A DNA stretch of 64,000 nt from JAFAGX01 sp035623335 (GCA_035623335.1 DASPTQ010000021.1:1-64000); one strand, 5' to 3'. Counted from the first letter of the stretch, positions 34,593 through 44,058 are shown. The notes: a model not told the origin generated them from the letters alone. Translations and numbers: made by a program.

Positions 34593-36170
34593 ATGCATTG
34601 GACATATTTGGCTTCGAATCCATGGACGATGGCGAGCGTCGGCCTTTTCTGTTTGTTTGCTGTCTTTGCAGCGATAGCGTGGATTCGGAAACGTCTTTGG
34701 ATTTTTCGTGGCGCTGGAATCATCGCGCTTGTTGGGTTGGTAGCAGGCTTCCTGCTATCTCACGACAAAACCCAGTACGCCGCTCCACCTTCCCAACCGA
34801 GATCCGCAGTTCAGGAAACCAAAGCTACGGCGCGCCTGCAACCCGCAAGCCAAGTAACCGCATCAACCTTCCCCGACAAGCAGGAGCAAGCCTTCCCCGA
34901 ACCAGTGAAGCCGGACGCCTTAAATTCTCTTGCGCCACGCCTATGGGTCGTGAGCAACAGCGGCGAAGTAACGGAGTACGACGCCTCCAGCTTCGAAGCG
35001 AAACAGACCGTAAAGATTCCGCCAGACGCGATACCTCCCGATGTGGGTTATCTTCGCTACTCCATGGAGATCAATCGAAGAGGGCAGATTCTGGTCGGCC
35101 CGACTTTCCACGGCCCCTACGCCGCGAGCACGCGCTGCACTCTTTGGTTATGGAATGGGCAGTCCGGAAGCTACCTCAACTGTGGAAACGGACACCGCGA
35201 AGACACTGCGGCTGATGGCGAACGCATTCTGACTGAGATTCTCTCGCGTCCCGGTTTGGCCGCCGATGGCGAGCACCTTTTCTGGTTTGTCAACCAACAG
35301 AAACAGAAGGAAGGGGATCAGGAAAAGGACATAATGCCGTCCGTGACCACTACTTTTCACATCTCGGAAACAAGCCTCTCTGGGGATCAAAGGAAAGAGA
35401 TCGGTTCGTTTTCGTTCCCTGATTGCACTTGTTCGACAGGCGAATGTGAAGAGAGCTGCCCGACAGCAGAGGCGTGGGTGCCAAAGATCGGAATCGAGAA
35501 CTTCTTCGTGGTTGTTGGATCGTACACTGGACAAGTTACGCAAACCACCTACGTCAGAGAATCTCTCTACCGCAAGTCACCTGATGGGCAATGGTCGTCC
35601 TCCAGCCTGCCTTCGAGCTTCGGGCACCCTATTCTGGATGCCACCGAAGATGCCTCAGCTTTCATCGTCCTAATACCCGATGCCGCCTGCTGCGGTTGGA
35701 ACAACGAGAGCAACGACCAAACGCTGCTGTTACGCAAGGGACAGACTATTGTCTTATTCGACGAGTTTGCCCGCTACAACAACTCGGAGTATGACGTGAA
35801 CTACTCCGCGGGAGAGGCGCAGCTTTCCCCGGACAACCAGCTCGTAGCCATGACTATTTCGTCGAGTGCGCGGCAGGGAGAAGAGTTTCGGTCTTCGGAT
35901 GAACGCGACCTTGGCGCCAAACTCAGTGCTGAAGTAGTGGAACACATCAACAAAACCTTAGCCGACCTGCCAGCGGTGGAAGTGGTTACCGCGACCGATC
36001 CGCCCAAGCGTGCCGCCTATCTGCCCAACGCGACTTTTGTCGGATGGCTAAGCGAGCGGGAAATCTTGATCGTCAAAGATTCACTCCTTGTCGCGTATGA
36101 CGTGTTGGGGGGCGCATCGCGCAAATCGAACGTTTCAGTTGACGACAAGGCTTTCGCATTGGTGAGGTAG
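34593..36170 (+). CDS. Membrane-anchored protein, possible beta-propeller, unknown
   Basis: A 525-residue protein with two hydrophobic helices near the N-terminus (about 9-30 and 37-56), then a Pro/Ser/Gln-rich linker and a large region of repeated strands, for example PRLWVVSNSGEVTEYD and AQLSPDNQLVAMTIS, that reads like WD40 or TolB-type blades. Several Cys (CTCSTGECEESC) suggest an extracytoplasmic fold. The ATG at 34593 (MHWTYL) is preferred to 34467 because the longer part is not membrane-like. Function unknown. Confidence 0.6.
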   Translation: MHWTYLASNPWTMASVGLFCLFAVFAAIAWIRKRLWIFRGAGIIALVGLVAGFLLSHDKTQYAAPPSQPRSAVQETKATARLQPASQVTASTFPDKQEQAFPEPVKPDALNSLAPRLWVVSNSGEVTEYDASSFEAKQTVKIPPDAIPPDVGYLRYSMEINRRGQILVGPTFHGPYAASTRCTLWLWNGQSGSYLNCGNGHREDTAADGERILTEILSRPGLAADGEHLFWFVNQQKQKEGDQEKDIMPSVTTTFHISETSLSGDQRKEIGSFSFPDCTCSTGECEESCPTAEAWVPKIGIENFFVVVGSYTGQVTQTTYVRESLYRKSPDGQWSSSSLPSSFGHPILDATEDASAFIVLIPDAACCGWNNESNDQTLLLRKGQTIVLFDEFARYNNSEYDVNYSAGEAQLSPDNQLVAMTISSSARQGEEFRSSDERDLGAKLSAEVVEHINKTLADLPAVEVVTATDPPKRAAYLPNATFVGWLSEREILIVKDSLLVAYDVLGGASRKSNVSVDDKAFALVR

Positions 36171-36255
36171 TCTCTTCTTTCGGGAGCGTTGACCCGCGGA
36201 ATCGCTTACACGAGTGCGCGTGTCTTTTTTGCCTCTTACGATAGCCGCAACTTAT

Positions 36256-36456
36256 TTAATTCGCGGCTGGGATTTCTCCGCCGCTCAGCGAAACGTGCTG
36301 CACGATCTTCCATTCCCCGCCAACCTTCTCCATCACAATTAGGTACTGTCCAAGATGGACGACGGAGCCAACGAGCCTTCTTGTTCGCCCTGTCCCGTAG
36401 GCGAGAGTTCCAGAACTCTTTTCAACGATTGGCTCGATTTCCAGTCTGCTACACAC
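36256..36456 (-). pseudogene. C-terminal remnant of a DUF4440/NTF2-like protein
   Basis: The minus strand encodes LAYGTGRTRRLVGSVVHLGQ and then YLIVMEKVGGEWKIVQHVSL, the typical last two strands of a SnoaL/DUF4440 protein, ending at a stop. The rest of the protein is missing. The plus-strand frame that runs through this stretch (36189-36456) is therefore not coding. Confidence 0.65.
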
Positions 36457-36581
36457 TCGGCTTCTTCATTCGCTTGCCTCTTGTTCTGTGGGCTGGGATC
36501 AAGGCGGCGATTCAACGACTGAGCATCTTCGCCCGGACATATCATCAGCGGCTTGACCTGCTCGATGGCAAGCTGCGAATT

Positions 36582-37493
36582 TTGTTTCTCAACGGTCTCT
36601 TGCCGAATGCAGTTCCATTGCTGTTCGGGGAACTGTTTACGACCGTGCTCTACGATGGAGTCGCTGTCGATCCCGGCTCGTCCAAGATGCGCAAATCTCT
36701 TCAGCGACATCTTCGCCAGATCAAACCAAGAATCAAAAAAGTTATCGCCACACACGCTCACGAGGAACATGTCGGCAACCTGAATTGGCTGTCAGAACTG
36801 ACTGGTGCTCCCATCTACGTGTCAGAAATGACCGCCCAATTCCTGAGACCGTTTAAGAAGCTCCCGCGGGTTCGGGCTACGATTATCGGGCAGCCTCCCG
36901 ATTTGGAGGAACCGTATCGACTGTTAGGTGATGCCTTGGAGACTGAGTCTGGGCAGTTGACCGTAATCGCGACACCCGGCCATTGCGATGACCACATAGT
37001 TCTGTACGATCCAAAAGAGAAACTGTTGCTGGCGGGCGATGCATTCATGGGAAGCTATTTTGCAACGCCAAATCCGGACGTGGACAGCCGAAAATGGCTG
37101 GTTAGCCTTGAAACCTTGATCGAACTGGATATCGAGATTCTAGTCGAGGGACACGGACACATCCACACATTGCGGGCCGATATCCCCGATTTCCCCGGCG
37201 TTGTCATGCGAGAAGACCCCAAGGTCGCAATTTGTCAGAAGCTCGACTATATGCGATGGCTTCGCGAGCAGATTGAAACTGGGTTTCAAGAACAGCTTCC
37301 AGTTCGTGTCATCGAAGCAAGCTGCTTTCCTTGGGGAAGGCGCACGTCTTGGGAAAGTTGTGCTACGGATGAATGTATTCGGCTGCTCAGCCTCGGCCAT
37401 TTTTCTCGCACTGAGCTAGTCCGAAGCTTCGTTCGCACCAACTCAAACCCACTTCCCACTGTCTACGAAGTGCGCATATCTGGAGGACAGTAA
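36582..37493 (+). CDS. Metallo-beta-lactamase-fold hydrolase
   Basis: An MBL-fold enzyme of about 300 residues. The Zn motif reads THAHEEHVGN, with Glu in the place of the usual Asp of HxHxDH. The second and third ligands lie in ATPGHCDDH and LAGDAFMG, and the last His in EGHGHIH. The C-terminal 80 residues are an extra domain. The start is uncertain: the frame extends to a TTG at 36189 but that part overlaps an antisense relic; a TTG at 36582 is the first choice within the conserved part. Five bases separate it from the acyltransferase gene, so they form an operon. Confidence 0.8.
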   Translation: MFLNGLLPNAVPLLFGELFTTVLYDGVAVDPGSSKMRKSLQRHLRQIKPRIKKVIATHAHEEHVGNLNWLSELTGAPIYVSEMTAQFLRPFKKLPRVRATIIGQPPDLEEPYRLLGDALETESGQLTVIATPGHCDDHIVLYDPKEKLLLAGDAFMGSYFATPNPDVDSRKWLVSLETLIELDIEILVEGHGHIHTLRADIPDFPGVVMREDPKVAICQKLDYMRWLREQIETGFQEQLPVRVIEASCFPWGRRTSWESCATDECIRLLSLGHFSRTELVRSFVRTNSNPLPTVYEVRISGGQ

Positions 37494-37498
37494 TCTCC

Positions 37499-38413
37499 TT
37501 GCCTTTGAGCAAAGCAGAACCGGTCGAATCGGGTGAGCTTGTACAAGGCGCTTCTTGGATTGCCTGGTTTCCGATGTCAGTCTTGCCTCCGATCGCAATT
37601 GCTTGCCGGAATCTACTGACAGCTTGGGGCTTCATGTGGATTTTGGCGTTCGCCATCTTCATCGGCATGAAATGGGTGACTTGGTGGAAAGCCCGACTGC
37701 GGGTCGGACATCCGGCTTGGCGTTCGACTGCTTATCTTCTAGCCTGGCCGGGAATGGATGCCGAGGCATTCTTGGATGTAGGTCAACATGTTCTCCCGCC
37801 TCCAGCAAAAAGTTGGGTGTGGGCGAGCCTTGAAACGGCGGTCGGTGCAGTCTTGTTGTGGGTCGTGGCGCGTTCTGTTCCTCAACGAGAAACTCTCCTG
37901 CGTGGCTGGATCGGGATGGCGGGTTTAATCCTGCTACTGCACTTTGGCAGCTTCCAGATTGTCGGCCTCATGTGGCAGAGCCTTGGGGTTAAAGCAGTGC
38001 CCATCATGATGGCCCCGCTACGTTCCGTATCCCTTGGCGAGTTCTGGGGCAGGCGGTGGAACATCGGATTTCGTCAGCTTGCCCATGAATTGGTCTTTCG
38101 CCCTCTGCAGCGAACGCTGGGCGCAGGGTTAGCGGGATTTTTTGTTTTCGTTGTCTCTGGCCTGATACACGACCTAGTGATCTCGCTGCCTGCTCGCGGA
38201 GGTTACGGGCTTCCAACAGCGTATTTTGTTCTTCAGGGAGCCGGGATGACGATTGAGCGTTCAACGTTCGGCAAGCGGATTGGACTTGGGCGCGGATGGA
38301 TCGGTTGGTTATTCACGGCGCTCTTCGTTGCGGGGCCAGTCTTTTGGCTGTTCCACCCGTGGTTTGTGTTGCGTGTGATACTTCCTTTTATGCACGCGAT
38401 TCAGGCCCTATGA
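37499..38413 (+). CDS. MBOAT/wax-synthase-like O-acyltransferase
   Basis: A 304-residue integral membrane protein with about 7-8 helices. The SLGEFWGRRWNIGFRQLAHELVFRPL stretch and the later SGLIHDLVISLP with its conserved His are the hallmark of membrane-bound O-acyltransferases of the plant-wax-synthase type (PF13813). Such enzymes esterify a fatty acyl-CoA to an alcohol, sterol or similar. It starts with TTG 5 bases after the MBL gene and overlaps the next gene by 4 bases. The acceptor alcohol is unknown. Confidence 0.8.
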   Translation: MPLSKAEPVESGELVQGASWIAWFPMSVLPPIAIACRNLLTAWGFMWILAFAIFIGMKWVTWWKARLRVGHPAWRSTAYLLAWPGMDAEAFLDVGQHVLPPPAKSWVWASLETAVGAVLLWVVARSVPQRETLLRGWIGMAGLILLLHFGSFQIVGLMWQSLGVKAVPIMMAPLRSVSLGEFWGRRWNIGFRQLAHELVFRPLQRTLGAGLAGFFVFVVSGLIHDLVISLPARGGYGLPTAYFVLQGAGMTIERSTFGKRIGLGRGWIGWLFTALFVAGPVFWLFHPWFVLRVILPFMHAIQAL

Positions 38414-38856
38414 CAAACTCCTTCGCTGAGAGGTTCTTCGATGTCGACCTGTGGGTGGTCGGGGCTGCACATTTTGTGATCTTGTGTGCCAGTTGTCAGG
38501 TGCCATATCGACTACGCTGGAAAGCCGACTTGCAGCAGCTAATGCCCTTCAATCGAAAGCTGCTCTGGGTGCAGAGTGGGTTCACAGTATTGACGATCAT
38601 TGCATTTGGCACACTGACTTTGGTTCTGCACGACGAAATGGTGCGAGGCGACCGTGCTGCCTTGGCACTCGCCTGCTTTATCGGAGTCTACTGGACTGCG
38701 CGGATTCTTGTGGATGCGCTTTACTTCTCGCATGCCGATTGGCCTAAGGGAAAGATGTTTACGGTGGGACACGTCCTTCTGACTTCTTTGTTTATCGTGC
38801 TTGCCGGAAGTTATCTTGCCGTGTTTGTGTGGCACATCTGGCGGAGTACCTCCTAG
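38410..38856 (+). CDS. Small membrane protein coupled to the acyltransferase
   Basis: A 148-residue protein with four predicted membrane helices (about 14-33, 55-75, 85-103 and 117-138). The ATG overlaps the acyltransferase stop as ATGA, so it is made together with it. It resembles no family I can name. It may be a subunit or partner of the acyltransferase, an inference from coupling alone. Confidence 0.7.
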   Translation: MTNSFAERFFDVDLWVVGAAHFVILCASCQVPYRLRWKADLQQLMPFNRKLLWVQSGFTVLTIIAFGTLTLVLHDEMVRGDRAALALACFIGVYWTARILVDALYFSHADWPKGKMFTVGHVLLTSLFIVLAGSYLAVFVWHIWRSTS

Positions 38857-38889
38857 GGAGGAACCCATGATGTGTGCGCTTGAACTGCG

Positions 38890-39891
38890 ATGAAGACTCT
38901 CCTCCGTATTGTCATTCCGGGTGGTAGCGGGCAGATCGGCACTGTGCTCTCGCGACACTTCCACGCTCAGGGACATAAGGTAGTAGTCCTCGCTCGCAAG
39001 GCTGTACCCGCACCGTGGCGTGTTGTGAATTGGGATGGAGAAAATCCGGGTCAGTGGACTTCTGAACTCGAAAATTCAGATGTGGTCATCAACCTTACGG
39101 GTAGAAGCGTGAATTGCCGATACACGGCGGAGAACCGCAAAGCAATTATGGATTCCCGAACCGCGACGACGCGCTTGCTAGGAAGAGCGATTGGTCAATT
39201 GTCACATCCGCCGCGTTTATGGATGAATGCAAGTACCGCGACGATTTATCGTCATGTCTATGACCGAGCAATGGACGAGCGGACGGGGGAGATCGGTGGC
39301 AGCGAACCGGATGCACCTGCCAAATGGAAGTTCAGCATCGGTGTGGCGACTGGCTGGGAGGCGGCTTTTTTCGAGGCTCAGGCCCCCGATGTCCGCAGGG
39401 TTGCGCTTCGCAGCGCCATGTTAATGAGCCCTGACCGTGGCGGCATCTTTGACACCTTGCTACGTCTTGTTCGGCTTGGTCTCGGAGGTACGGCAGGCAG
39501 CGGCAAGCAATTCATTTCGTGGATTCATGACGCCGATTTCGTCTCTGCTCTTGAATTCTTGATAGCCCACGACGAATTCGAGGGTTCCGTCAATATTTCA
39601 GCGCCAACTCCACTGCCTAATCGAGATTTCATGGAGACTCTGCGACAAGCATGGGGGACAAGTATCGGGTTACCTGCTGCGAACTGGATGCTGGAAATAG
39701 GGTCGATTCTTCTACGCACCGAAACCGAACTAGTGCTCAAGAGCCGCCGCGTAGTTCCCGGTCGCCTTCTCGAAGCTGGTTTCCAATTCCAATTTCCCAA
39801 TTGGTCCGTCGCCGCACAAAATCTAGTAGCGCGATGGCGGTCGGCTCGCAACTCGAAAAGCGAAATTGCCAGGACCTTCTCACAGCATTGA
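38890..39891 (+). CDS. TIGR01777-family NAD-dependent epimerase/dehydratase
   Basis: A 333-residue extended short-chain dehydrogenase-like protein. The nucleotide motif IPGGSGQIGTVLSRHF is at residues 9-24, followed by VVINLTGRSVNCRYT, ASTATIYRH and the FISWIHDADFVSALEFL block, then the DUF1731 C-terminal part. This matches the TIGR01777 group (E. coli YfcH-like), of unknown substrate. The usual active-site YxxxK is not evident, as in the whole group. It begins 33 bases after the small membrane protein, in the same direction. Confidence 0.88.
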   Translation: MKTLLRIVIPGGSGQIGTVLSRHFHAQGHKVVVLARKAVPAPWRVVNWDGENPGQWTSELENSDVVINLTGRSVNCRYTAENRKAIMDSRTATTRLLGRAIGQLSHPPRLWMNASTATIYRHVYDRAMDERTGEIGGSEPDAPAKWKFSIGVATGWEAAFFEAQAPDVRRVALRSAMLMSPDRGGIFDTLLRLVRLGLGGTAGSGKQFISWIHDADFVSALEFLIAHDEFEGSVNISAPTPLPNRDFMETLRQAWGTSIGLPAANWMLEIGSILLRTETELVLKSRRVVPGRLLEAGFQFQFPNWSVAAQNLVARWRSARNSKSEIARTFSQH

Positions 39892-39916
39892 CAATCCAGA
39901 GATATAGTCGAATAAA

Positions 39917-39979
39917 CCGGGCCACGGCAGGTCGGCAAGACCACGCTGTTACTGGAGCTGGCACGCGAATTGGTCTAAT
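39917..39979 (+). pseudogene. Walker-A fragment of an ATPase
   Basis: Twenty codons read TGPRQVGKTTLLLELARELV, a P-loop typical of the DUF4143/AAA_14 ATPases. In-frame stops lie immediately before and after. Only this piece survives. Confidence 0.5.
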
Positions 39980-40601
39980 TGGAACCTGCGCATGCGAGAT
40001 CAGTAAACGCGACACACCTGGCGCCCTTGCAACTCTCAGCTTGCCTTCGGAAAGAAAGAATCTAATGTACGTCATCAATAGGCTTCGCGCCGGTGCTTGA
40101 GATGGTTGTACGAGTGGTGTTTCCATGCCGGTGGAAACCGACGCGATAGCGCCCCGATTCGAGCCGTCCGGGCACCGCCGGCAGATTCCACTGGATGAGT
40201 CATTGGCATCGCGGTAAGAGATCACAAGACACCACAGCACGAGTCAGGCCCTCCTGCTCGTTGGGTCCAATGCGGAAGATCTCGAGCCCTAGTGCTGCGC
40301 CATGGCGCGAGCGAGTCAGGTAGTCCGAGGTGTCATGCCAACGAGGGTCTTGCATCGGTCTGTAAACACTGTGCGGGACATTCCTACCTTAACGTCCAAA
40401 TCACCGAGCGTTCATCGGCGTGCAACGTTGCCGTGCATAAGCCTAAATCGCAGCTCCGATTCAGGCGTCTGCCAAAGCTCTAACCAACCTTCCGGGCGCT
40501 CGTCAATGGACAGACGGGCGCGAAGGATATTAAATCAAAACGATGGTGTATAAACTCGTGCGAATCGCGGACGTGCCTGGTCGCGCCGTCCAACACAGCG
40601 G
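39980..40601. other. 620-base gap without a recognisable gene
   Basis: Short frames exist on both strands but none shows family character. The region lies between an ATPase scrap and the FkbM gene and is probably decayed sequence. Confidence 0.4.
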
Positions 40602-41420
40602 TCAATCCCTCATACACAGATAGTCCCCGAAATCCGACCCCTCATATCGTACGACCTTCCGGTCGGAGATCCGATAACCGTGTTTCCGAAGCAACGCAAA
40701 CAGGTGTTCAGCTTTCTGCCCCTGAGGCATCCAGGTCGGATGCACAGCCACGATCAGAGTGGCATGGCATGCCTGCAGAAGAGCCTCCGCACCACGCAGG
40801 ACCGAGAGCTCCGCGCCCTCAACATCGATCTTGATCACCGTTGGCTCCCGCCCTGACTCGCCCCAGAAGGTATCAAGCGTCACCGTTTCTACTTGGATGC
40901 ACGAGCGCCTATCACCCGCGACATCAGGTCCCACGGGACCCACCAGTGAATTCAGATAGCTATTTCCGCCATCAACCAGATGAAAAGGCACACTGGCGAC
41001 ACACACATCCGCAACCGCCTTGGCCACAACTTCCAGCTGTGGCATTCGATTTACTCTCTGGTGATATTTCAAAATACCGCCCAATGCTGGAGATGGCTCA
41101 AAGGCCACTACCTTTCCGCGCCGCCCAACCCTCTTGGCGGCTACCAGCGACATCCATCCCTGGTGTGCACCCACGTCAAAAAACGTATCCCCCGGTTTCA
41201 GAGATTCTCGGATCCAACGCAGCACATGAGGTTCTGTCGGTTCTGCGGTCAGCAGACGCGGGTCCATCCAAACCAGGTCGCCCATCAGCATCCTGGGTAC
41301 TGGGAGGCGTGCCGACAGCCATCTCCGCTTAACCAGTTCGTGGATCTTCGGAGCCCGGCTCTTAAGAATTCTGCTCACTTTCGCCAACACTGCAGCTAAA
41401 ACCTCATCTAGAGTATCCAA
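40602..41420 (-). CDS. FkbM-family methyltransferase
   Basis: A 272-residue SAM-dependent methyltransferase. Motif I is FFDVGAHQGWMSLVAAKR at about 98-115; the acidic FEPSPA of motif II, the FkbM signature VIKIDVEGAELSVLRGA near 198-214 and the final HGYRISDRKV fold are all present. Family members methylate sugars or small molecules and often sit in surface-polysaccharide clusters; none is visible here, so the substrate is open. The N-terminal 70 residues are an unrelated extension. Confidence 0.9.
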   Translation of the reverse strand: MDTLDEVLAAVLAKVSRILKSRAPKIHELVKRRWLSARLPVPRMLMGDLVWMDPRLLTAEPTEPHVLRWIRESLKPGDTFFDVGAHQGWMSLVAAKRVGRRGKVVAFEPSPALGGILKYHQRVNRMPQLEVVAKAVADVCVASVPFHLVDGGNSYLNSLVGPVGPDVAGDRRSCIQVETVTLDTFWGESGREPTVIKIDVEGAELSVLRGAEALLQACHATLIVAVHPTWMPQGQKAEHLFALLRKHGYRISDRKVVRYEGSDFGDYLCMRD

Positions 41421-41441
41421 CCGCTATAAGTCCGGTTCCGC

Positions 41442-41693
41442 TCATTTCTGCGCCGGAAAGCATTTCCGTTCCCCAGCGCCATAATCGAGTCTAACTCGGA
41501 GGGTGAACCGAAAACGTCCACCAAGTCCGACGCTGCGACGCTCTCCAACATTGAAGTGAACAACGCCATTGGGTTGCAAGATCTGCTCTATGAAGGCAAC
41601 GCCATCCATCGGCATCGCATTCAGATCGCTCGCAAAGCAGTATGGGCTACCACTCGTGAGCAGATAGGAAGCTCCCGGTTCGAGCTTGGTCAA
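41442..41693 (-). CDS. Possible small ORF, unrecognised
   Basis: An 83-codon frame with plausible protein-like sequence in its first 50 codons (ASYLLTSGSPYCFASDLNA) and an Arg-rich end. It starts with TTG, has no clear ribosome-binding site and matches no family I know. It could be a fragment or chance. Confidence 0.2.
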   Translation of the reverse strand: MTKLEPGASYLLTSGSPYCFASDLNAMPMDGVAFIEQILQPNGVVHFNVGERRSVGLGGRFRFTLRVRLDYGAGERKCFPAQK

Positions 41694-41778
41694 TACGGTT
41701 CCGGCGATTCAGCGAGTCCCTGTGCATTGCTCAAATTATTCCCCTCACGGTATCCTTATCCACCCCCGGGGAGGATCA

Positions 41779-42846
41779 ATGCTTCGGTCTCTTGCTTGGG
41801 CCTTTGCGTCGTTCGGAGTCTTTTTGTTATTCCCACTGTTGGCCTATGCACAGGCTTTGTCTTTTTCTATCGGCACTGCCTCTGCCGCTCCGGGTCAAAA
41901 ATCAACGGGCTATCTGGCGGTCCCCGCTGGTGTCGACGCTGCTACCAATATTCCTGTCGTCGTCGTCAACGGCGAAAAGCGCGGTCCTATCCTAGCTCTT
42001 GTCTCTGGCGCTCACGGTACTGAATACACATCGATCATCGCGATTGAAAAACTCATCAACCTACTTGATCCCGCTCAAATCGTCGGGACCGTTATCCTGG
42101 TTCCGCTCGTCAACATTCCCTCCTTCGAACAAAAGGTACCGCATGTTAACCCCATCGATAACAAGAGCATGAACCGCTTCTACCCTGGGAAAGCCGATGG
42201 GACGCAGACTGAACGTGCGTCCTTTCTTATCACCAAAGAGGTCGTCGACCGATGTGATTATCTTATCGACTACCACGGCGGCGATCTCGACGAGAGCCTC
42301 CGCCCTTATGCGTACTGGGCACCCACGGGCAAGGAGGCCCAAGACCAAATATCCAAAAAAATGGTCCTCGCCTTTGGACTGGACCACATCATTCTATGGC
42401 GTGACCGCCCCACCGACCTTGCTGCCACTCGCTACCTCGACAACACCTCCACGGCTCGCGGGAAACCTTCCATCGTCGTCGAAGCTGGATATGCCGGCAC
42501 CGTCGAGGCGGATGACGTCGCGCTCCTCGTCGACGGGACATTCAGCACCATGCGCGCTCTCAAAATGCTTCCAGGAGATCCTCGGCCCATCGAAAATCCC
42601 GTCTGGCTCGACCGAGTCGTGGATGTCTTGTCGGATGGCCCCGGCATTTGGTACCCGCTTGTGAAGCGTGGCACCTACGTTCAAGAGGGCATGAAAATCG
42701 GCTTTGTCACCGACTACTTCGGCAAACTTATACTCGAAGCCCGCAGTCCTGTCTCCGGTGTCATCCTGCACATCAACGCGGTCCCGTCTCTCAAGAAAGG
42801 CGACAACATCGCAGACATCGGCGTCGTTGCCGCCCACGCCCCTTAA
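41779..42846 (+). CDS. Secreted succinylglutamate desuccinylase/aspartoacylase-like hydrolase
   Basis: A 355-residue protein with a Sec signal (about 1-25, ending AYAQA) and an M14-type zinc hydrolase domain of the AstE/ASPA group. The ligands are visible: SGAHGTEY gives His and Glu, and LIDYHGGD gives the second His; the Arg-binding region SMNRFYPG also fits. The C-terminal 90 residues form a biotinyl-like beta domain (GIWYPLVKRGTYV, SPVSGVILHINAVPSLKKGD). The ATG at 41779 has a GGGGAGG site. The substrate is probably an N-acylated amino acid or similar; a periplasmic site is inferred. Confidence 0.88.
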   Translation: MLRSLAWAFASFGVFLLFPLLAYAQALSFSIGTASAAPGQKSTGYLAVPAGVDAATNIPVVVVNGEKRGPILALVSGAHGTEYTSIIAIEKLINLLDPAQIVGTVILVPLVNIPSFEQKVPHVNPIDNKSMNRFYPGKADGTQTERASFLITKEVVDRCDYLIDYHGGDLDESLRPYAYWAPTGKEAQDQISKKMVLAFGLDHIILWRDRPTDLAATRYLDNTSTARGKPSIVVEAGYAGTVEADDVALLVDGTFSTMRALKMLPGDPRPIENPVWLDRVVDVLSDGPGIWYPLVKRGTYVQEGMKIGFVTDYFGKLILEARSPVSGVILHINAVPSLKKGDNIADIGVVAAHAP

Positions 42847-43020
42847 TCGCGCTTGCGCGTCATGGGCGGGGGAGATACTCAGGGATGCCGGCTTCAACTC
42901 CGGTCCGCGTTGGCGGGACACACTAATGTCTGGTAAGCTCTCGCGGGCTAGCCTTCTGGAGTCTGCTGGCTTTTGACACGCGCTTTTAGGTGTGCTAAAT
43001 GCAAGTGCTGGGGAGGCCGC

Positions 43021-43498
43021 ATGAGACCTACTTCTCTAGTCACTATTGTCGCGGCCTCGGCATCGGCTACTTCGCCCGACCCGCTGCGGGCATGTTCTGG
43101 CGAAGGACGCATGCCGCAGACTTGGCGGCCATCGAAAAAGCGCACCAAGAGGACCTTGAGGCCACACTGACGCAAGACCAGATGGGGCTGATGGACTTGT
43201 GGGCGGAGGATGGGGTCCGCTTCACTCCGGGAAGCCCACCTGTGGTCGGCAAGCAGGCTATTGCGGCTGATAATGAGAAATTCCACGCCCAGTACCCGGG
43301 TCTCAAGGTGCTGAGCTACACGTCTAAATGCAAAGACTTCAAGTCGAAGACGGCTTGGCATGCGAGTCATTCGAAAAAAAAGCCGAGTATAAGTTGGCTC
43401 CCGAGTCCCCGCCGGTCAGTTGGCACACTAACGGACTGCTGGTGCTGAAGCGGCAGAGCGATGGCTCGTGGAAAGGGGAGATGATGGTGCCTCGCTGA
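43021..43498 (+). pseudogene. DUF4440 protein spread over three frames
   Basis: A GGGGAGG site and ATG at 43021 start a signal-like peptide (RPTSLVTIVAASASA) in one frame. The domain body DLAAIEKAHQEDLEATL and VRFTPGSPPVVGKQAIAAD follows in a second frame, and the last strands, LLVLKRQSDGSWKGEMM, in a third, ending at TGA 43496-43498. Two frameshifts, near 43,090 and 43,325, must have disabled it. Intact relatives are small secreted NTF2-like proteins of unknown role. Confidence 0.75.
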
Positions 43499-43501
43499 TG
43501 A

Positions 43502-43889
43502 AGGCGAAGTTACCCGGGGATGCGCCGATGGCAAGCACGTTGCATTCTATGTCGAACCCACGATCGCGACCGGCGACGCCCCTCGCGGAGGACGTGTTGG
43601 AATCGTTCCGGAGCGGGCGGCGCCCTCGAAGAATCGTTCGTATTACCGCCCTTTGCGGGTATGCCCGTTCGCTGGACGCCTGACGGCCGTTCGGTAGCGT
43701 ACGTCAGCCGGCAAGGGAACGCGGAAAACATATGGCTCCAACCTGTGAACGGAGGCAAGCCGAAGCAGGTTACGCATTTCTCCGACGGTAGGATCTGGAA
43801 TTTTCGGGTGGTCGCGCGACGGCAGGCTTCTCGCTCTGGCTCGCGGCAGCGAGACAAACGACGCTGTATTGTTTACGAGCGCCCGTTAG
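43502..43889 (+). pseudogene. C-terminal TolB/PD40 propeller relic of a protein kinase
   Basis: Three short in-frame pieces of a beta-propeller: ADGKHVAFYVEP, then PVRWTPDGRSVAYVSRQGN with NIWLQPVNGGKPKQVTHF, then GWSRDGRLLALARGSETND ending at a TAG. Each lies in a different frame. The wording of the last piece matches the C-terminus of acidobacterial Ser/Thr kinases with a TolB-like sensor. Kinase sequence is absent. Confidence 0.7.
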
Positions 43890-44043
43890 CCTCGCACCAC
43901 CCACCACAGACAGGCCCAGAACAGCACAACCAGAGTGACTGCCAGGGGGTTGAGCTAGACCCTGCCGACAAATGGCCGGAACAGGATGTTCAAGGTGAAG
44001 AAGTGGAACGCGAACCTCTTAGCAACCACTTCGAAATGAACGA
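43886..44043 (-). pseudogene. Fragment of an AI-2E-type membrane transporter
   Basis: The minus strand reads FHFFTLNILFRPFVGRV, an in-frame TAG, then LNPLAVTLVVLFWACLWW, which resembles the last helices of AI-2E family (TerC/PerM-like) transporters, including the LNPLAV signature. Both ends are lost. It overlaps the end of the propeller relic on the other strand by a few bases. Confidence 0.5.
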
Positions 44044-44058
44044 GTGCCGAATTCCAGG

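Noticed and set aside
39995..40240. Minus-strand frame opposite the ATPase scrap
   Set aside because: Low-complexity Ser/Arg-rich sequence without recognisable motif.
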